Source: Microbacterium maritypicum
GTDB taxonomy: Bacteria; Actinomycetota; Actinomycetes; Actinomycetales; Microbacteriaceae
Direction of reading: 5' to 3'
DNA length: 64,000 nucleotides
NCBI RefSeq assembly: GCF_008868125.1
Contig: NZ_WAAQ01000003.1
Span: 62,001 to 126,000 of the forward strand
Shown: piece by piece, positions 61,026 through 64,000 of the stretch
Layout of the letters: each line of letters begins with the position of its first letter
Position numbering within the stretch: position 1 is the first letter of the stretch
The notes under the pieces: model-generated
What the model was told of the DNA's origin: nothing
What the model saw: the letters and a program-made list of their open reading frames with translations, nothing else
Databases searched by the model: none
Translations under genes and position numbers: made by a program

Positions 61026-63476
61026 ATGCCCCTGTCCGCGATCGAGCTGCACCGGCGCGGGGTCGAAGCGGCCAACGCCCGGCGATTCACGCAGGCGCAG
61101 CGCGCTCTCGACGCGGCATCCGCCCGCACCGACGATCCTGACCTGCGCGCGCGCATCGACGGCACGACCGCCTACGTCCTCGCCCAGACCGGCCAACCCG
61201 CCGCCGCCGAGCAGCTGTGCCGTGAAGCTCTGCGGCGAACGGGTCTGCGCGCCGAGACGATCACACTGCTCAGCGGGCAGCTCGGCACGCTCCTCATGCA
61301 CGGCGGCAGACTGGCGGAGGCCGAGGCCGAACTCACCCGTGCGATCGAGACGCTCACGGCGGTCGGAGACGAGACGACCGAGCTCGCGAACTGCCTCATG
61401 AACCGATCCGTGGTGCGGATGCAGCAGCGCGAGCTCGACTCCTGCATCGCGGATCTGCGGCGCGCGGTGGCCGTGTACGAGGCGAACGACGACGAGGAGC
61501 CGCTGGCGGAGGCCCGGCACAATCTCGGGTACGCGGCGCTGCTCGGCGGAGACCTCGTCACCGCGCTCACCCTGATGACCCGCTCCCGACCGAAGCTCGC
61601 CGCGATCAGCGACCTCGCGGCGGCGATCAGCGACCTCGACCGGGCGGAGGTGCTGCGCGACGCGGGTCTCACGACCGAGGCCGAAGCGCTGCTGGAGCAG
61701 GTCGCCACCCAGTTCGGCGCGCAGCGGATGCGGCAGGCCAGAGGCGAGTCCGAGTTCCACCTCGCCCGCTCGCTCCTGCGCCACGATCCCGCCGCCGCCG
61801 AGCGCGCAGCCCGCACCGCAGCGCGACGGTTCACGGCACTCGCGAACCACGGGTGGGCGGCGCGAGCCGAGGCGGTGCGTCTCGAGGCGCAGCAGCGGGC
61901 GAGACCGCACCGCCCCATCGACGAAGCGGAGTTCGCCCGCACAGCGAAAGCCCTGGACCGGGGAGGTTTTCGCACCGAGGCGACAGGACTGCGCCTGAGT
62001 GCTCGACGCGACGGCACCGGACGCCTCCCGCGACTGGACGACGCCGCCCCCACGCCTCTGCGCCTGCGCGCCCAGGAGGTGCGTGCTGCGCGCGCCGCGG
62101 CTGCCGGCCGTGACCGCGACGCGCTGCGTGCGGCCGCTGAAGGCCTCGACCTGCTCACCGCCTGGCAGCAGTCCTTCGGTGCACTCGACCTGCAGGCATC
62201 CGTCGCGATGCACGGCAGCGACCTGATGTTCGCCGGCCTCGCCGCTGCTGCCCGGCTGCGCGACCCCGCGATCCTGTTCGAGTGGTCCGAACGCGCGCGC
62301 CACCTCAGCCAGCAGGTCGCCCCGGTGCGGCCCCCGCGTGACGAATCCCTGGCGGTGGATCTGGCGGAGTTGCGAATGCTGCGCGCCGAGCTGGCCGGCG
62401 CCGATTGGACGACGGATGCCAGGGTGCGCACCCTCCGCGACCGCGTGCGCGAGCGGCAATGGGCGGCCACAGGATCCGGCGGCACCCGCGAACGATGGGG
62501 ACTCGCCGAGGCGACCTCGATGCTCGACGCCGACGTCGTCGTCCTGTCCTACGTGTTCACCGGTGCGACGCTGCATGCCATCGTGGTCACCTCGTCGGGG
62601 GCGACCATCGTCGACCTGTCATGGGAGCGGGTGCAGTCGGCTCTCGACGGCCTCCGCGCCGACCTCGACATGGTCGCACTGACCCGTGGCGGGCTGATGG
62701 GGGAGGTCACCGCGCGGGCGCTCGCGTCACGGCTGGCGATCCTCGACGCCGAGCTGCTCACCCCGCTGCTGCTGGCGGCGCCGACCGCGGCGCGTCTCGC
62801 GATCACCGTGCCAGGAGCGCTGGGCGGCGTGCCGTGGGCGATGCTCCCCGGCATGTCCGGCATCGCGTTCACCCTAGCGACATCCGTGTCGCGTCTGCTG
62901 GCCGCGCCCGCCCGCGACCGGACCCGGCCGGCGACGATCGGATTCGCCGCAGGTCCCCGTGTCCCGCGCGCCGGAGACGAGGTCGCGCGTGCGGCTGCGG
63001 CCTGGCGTGAGGCGGGCCGCGCACCGCGGATCCTGGAGTCCTCCGCGGCGACGGTCGCGGCGGTCACCGAGCTCGCCGCCGCCACCGACGTGCTCCACAT
63101 CGCCGCCCACGGCCGGCACGCGGTGGACAACCCGCTGTTCTCGGGGTTCGAGCTCACCGACGGCATCCTCTTCGGCTACGACGTCGACCTGATACCGCGC
63201 GTCCCGACGACCGTGATCCTCTCGGCCTGCGAACTCGGGCGCTCCTCTGTGCGCTGGGGAGAAGAAGCGCTGGGCATGACGCGGGTGTGGTTGCACGCCG
63301 GAGCCGACTGCGTCATCGCCGCCCCCGTCGTGGTCCCCGACGATGTGGCCGGGGAGCTGCTCAGCGCCGTGCACACCGGTCTCTCCGAAGGCGCAGCGCC
63401 CGCTGTCGCGCTCGCGAGGGCAGGCCTCGACACCGGTCTGAGCGCGCCGTTCCAGTGCCACGGCGACGGATTCTGA
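61026..63476 (+). CDS. TPR-CHAT (caspase-like) domain protein
   Basis: 816 residues. N-terminal half is TPR-like helical repeats (RRGVEAANARRFTQAQRALD, AETITLLSGQLGTLLMHGGR, AEARHNLGYAALLGGDLVTA). C-terminal third is a CHAT domain: the catalytic His in DVLHIAAHGRHAVD and the catalytic Cys in VILSACELGRSSVRWGEEAL, as expected for caspase-type peptidases; GGVPWAMLPGMSGIAFTLA precedes them. Both key residues are intact. Such TPR-CHAT proteases are effectors in bacterial conflict systems, for example in type III-E CRISPR loci. AAGGG ribosome site adjoins the ATG. Probably the downstream effector of this sigma/subtilisin module. Confidence 0.9.
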   Translation: MPLSAIELHRRGVEAANARRFTQAQRALDAASARTDDPDLRARIDGTTAYVLAQTGQPAAAEQLCREALRRTGLRAETITLLSGQLGTLLMHGGRLAEAEAELTRAIETLTAVGDETTELANCLMNRSVVRMQQRELDSCIADLRRAVAVYEANDDEEPLAEARHNLGYAALLGGDLVTALTLMTRSRPKLAAISDLAAAISDLDRAEVLRDAGLTTEAEALLEQVATQFGAQRMRQARGESEFHLARSLLRHDPAAAERAARTAARRFTALANHGWAARAEAVRLEAQQRARPHRPIDEAEFARTAKALDRGGFRTEATGLRLSARRDGTGRLPRLDDAAPTPLRLRAQEVRAARAAAAGRDRDALRAAAEGLDLLTAWQQSFGALDLQASVAMHGSDLMFAGLAAAARLRDPAILFEWSERARHLSQQVAPVRPPRDESLAVDLAELRMLRAELAGADWTTDARVRTLRDRVRERQWAATGSGGTRERWGLAEATSMLDADVVVLSYVFTGATLHAIVVTSSGATIVDLSWERVQSALDGLRADLDMVALTRGGLMGEVTARALASRLAILDAELLTPLLLAAPTAARLAITVPGALGGVPWAMLPGMSGIAFTLATSVSRLLAAPARDRTRPATIGFAAGPRVPRAGDEVARAAAAWREAGRAPRILESSAATVAAVTELAAATDVLHIAAHGRHAVDNPLFSGFELTDGILFGYDVDLIPRVPTTVILSACELGRSSVRWGEEALGMTRVWLHAGADCVIAAPVVVPDDVAGELLSAVHTGLSEGAAPAVALARAGLDTGLSAPFQCHGDGF

Positions 63477-63673
63477 ACTTTTTCCTCCATTCGGTGTATC
63501 AGAACGGATGCCGCACGCTCCTGTTCTTCGGAAGGTGCCAGGCGAAGGGCCTCGAAGGGTGAGGCGCGAGGGAGGCGCTGTCGGATCTGGGGATCATGCG
63601 CACTGGGGAGCGCGAACACGACACGGACACCATCTGCTCGGGGGCATCGCGGCGCACAGCCGTGACGCCCTCA

Positions 63674-63708
63674 GAGGGCCTCGACGTTGTGGGGACGTCG
63701 AGGCCCTC
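63674..63708. terminator. Bidirectional terminator between CHAT and DeoR genes
   Basis: GAGGGCCTCGACGT (63674-63687) and ACGTCGAGGCCCTC (63695-63708) form a perfect 14-bp stem with loop TGTGGGG. It ends 15 bases before the DeoR stop. The remaining 63477-63673 stretch contains no gene I can recognise. Confidence 0.85.
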
Positions 63709-63723
63709 GGGGTGTCCGGGGCG

Positions 63724-64000
63724 TCAGGCGACCAGCACTGCGTATCCGGCCGCCCGCAGCGACGCGAGTGCTTCGGCGTCCGCTCCGGCGTCGGTGATCA
63801 CGGTCGGGAAGAGGTCGACCCCGCCGACGGCCGTGAACGCCTCGACACCGAGCTTGCTGGCGTCGGTCACCACGACCGCGCGGCGGGCACGCTCGGCCAT
63901 CATGCGGTTCACCGCAGCCTCGCGCTCGTCCTGCGTGGTCGCACCGGCGAGGGCATCCATCCCGTTCACGCCGATGAAGGCGATGTCGAGCCGCACCCCG
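63724..64000 (-). CDS. DeoR/GlpR-family regulator, C-terminal part (5' end outside window)
   Basis: The frame is open from the stop at 63724 to the window edge, with no real start visible. DeoRC sensor-domain features: DIAFIGVNGMDALAGATTQD, EREAAVNRMMAERARRAVVV, TDASKLGVEAFTAVGGVDLF, VITDAGADAEALASLRAAGY. The HTH part and start lie beyond the edge. These regulators respond to sugar phosphates; the target operon is not in the window. Confidence 0.9.
   Translation of the reverse strand, partial: GVRLDIAFIGVNGMDALAGATTQDEREAAVNRMMAERARRAVVVTDASKLGVEAFTAVGGVDLFPTVITDAGADAEALASLRAAGYAVLVA

Noticed and set aside
61026..63476. Type III-E CRISPR-associated TPR-CHAT
   Set aside because: The domain layout is similar, but there is no CRISPR array, gRAMP/Cas7-11 or Csx30 gene in the window.

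Overview
The window is high-GC chromosomal DNA from an actinobacterium, most likely Microbacteriaceae and close to Microbacterium. This rests on base composition, frequent GTG starts, ATGA/TGATG-coupled operons, LAxTG-type surface anchoring and family content (LssY_C, SCO4848-like protein, DUF1048/PadR, TPR-CHAT). No rRNA, tRNA, CRISPR array or recombinase gene was seen. Coordinates come from reading the sequence; family names come from motifs, not database searches.

Layout. 1-6301: a carbohydrate ABC importer (two permeases and a binding lipoprotein, minus strand) diverges from a ROK regulator followed by two Gfo/Idh/MocA dehydrogenases, a sugar or cyclitol catabolic locus. 6221-12515: the accessory region. 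Two cargo cassettes bracket an intact corA. Each is bounded by a perfect direct repeat of the 3' end of the host gene it follows: 81 bp of the second dehydrogenase and 96 bp of corA. Cassette 1 carries one AIPR-type abortive-infection gene with a nuclease-like N-terminus. Cassette 2 carries a lipoprotein amidase and an Asp/Glu-racemase family enzyme. Neither carries a recombinase. corA has a structured leader with a 22-codon open frame. 12530-25015: housekeeping and metabolic genes (YcxB-like protein, unknown proteins, LssY_C protein, GH15 glycosidase, MFS efflux pump, SGNH hydrolase, peptidase E coupled to a Dcu-type C4-dicarboxylate carrier, MalT-like LuxR regulator). 25100-30298: a 1732-residue cell-wall protein with nine DUF11-like repeats.

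30529-54413 is dominated by five ABC export or efflux-type modules, most with their own regulator: an FtsX-type ABC with NarL-type two-component system; PadR-DUF1048-DrrAB; lipoprotein-adaptor-ATPase-permease (MacAB-like) with an OmpR-type two-component system; an ATPase-permease-GbsR/MarR operon; and a YtrA-ATPase-permease operon. Inserted among them are a glycine-betaine-type ABC importer and an rRNA methyltransferase-like gene. Several regulators have clear palindromic or repeated operators next to them.

54579-57920 holds an aromatic-acid-exporter-like (FUSC) protein, an ArsR-type regulator divergent from an MFS pump, and a small membrane protein. 58035-63476 is a coherent four-gene unit: ECF-like sigma factor, small soluble partner, cytoplasmic subtilisin with an NPFTRT repeat, and a TPR-CHAT (caspase-like) protease. 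The window ends inside a DeoR-family regulator.

The strongest candidates for new biology are the paired 3'-end-duplicating cassettes around corA and the sigma/subtilisin/TPR-CHAT module.
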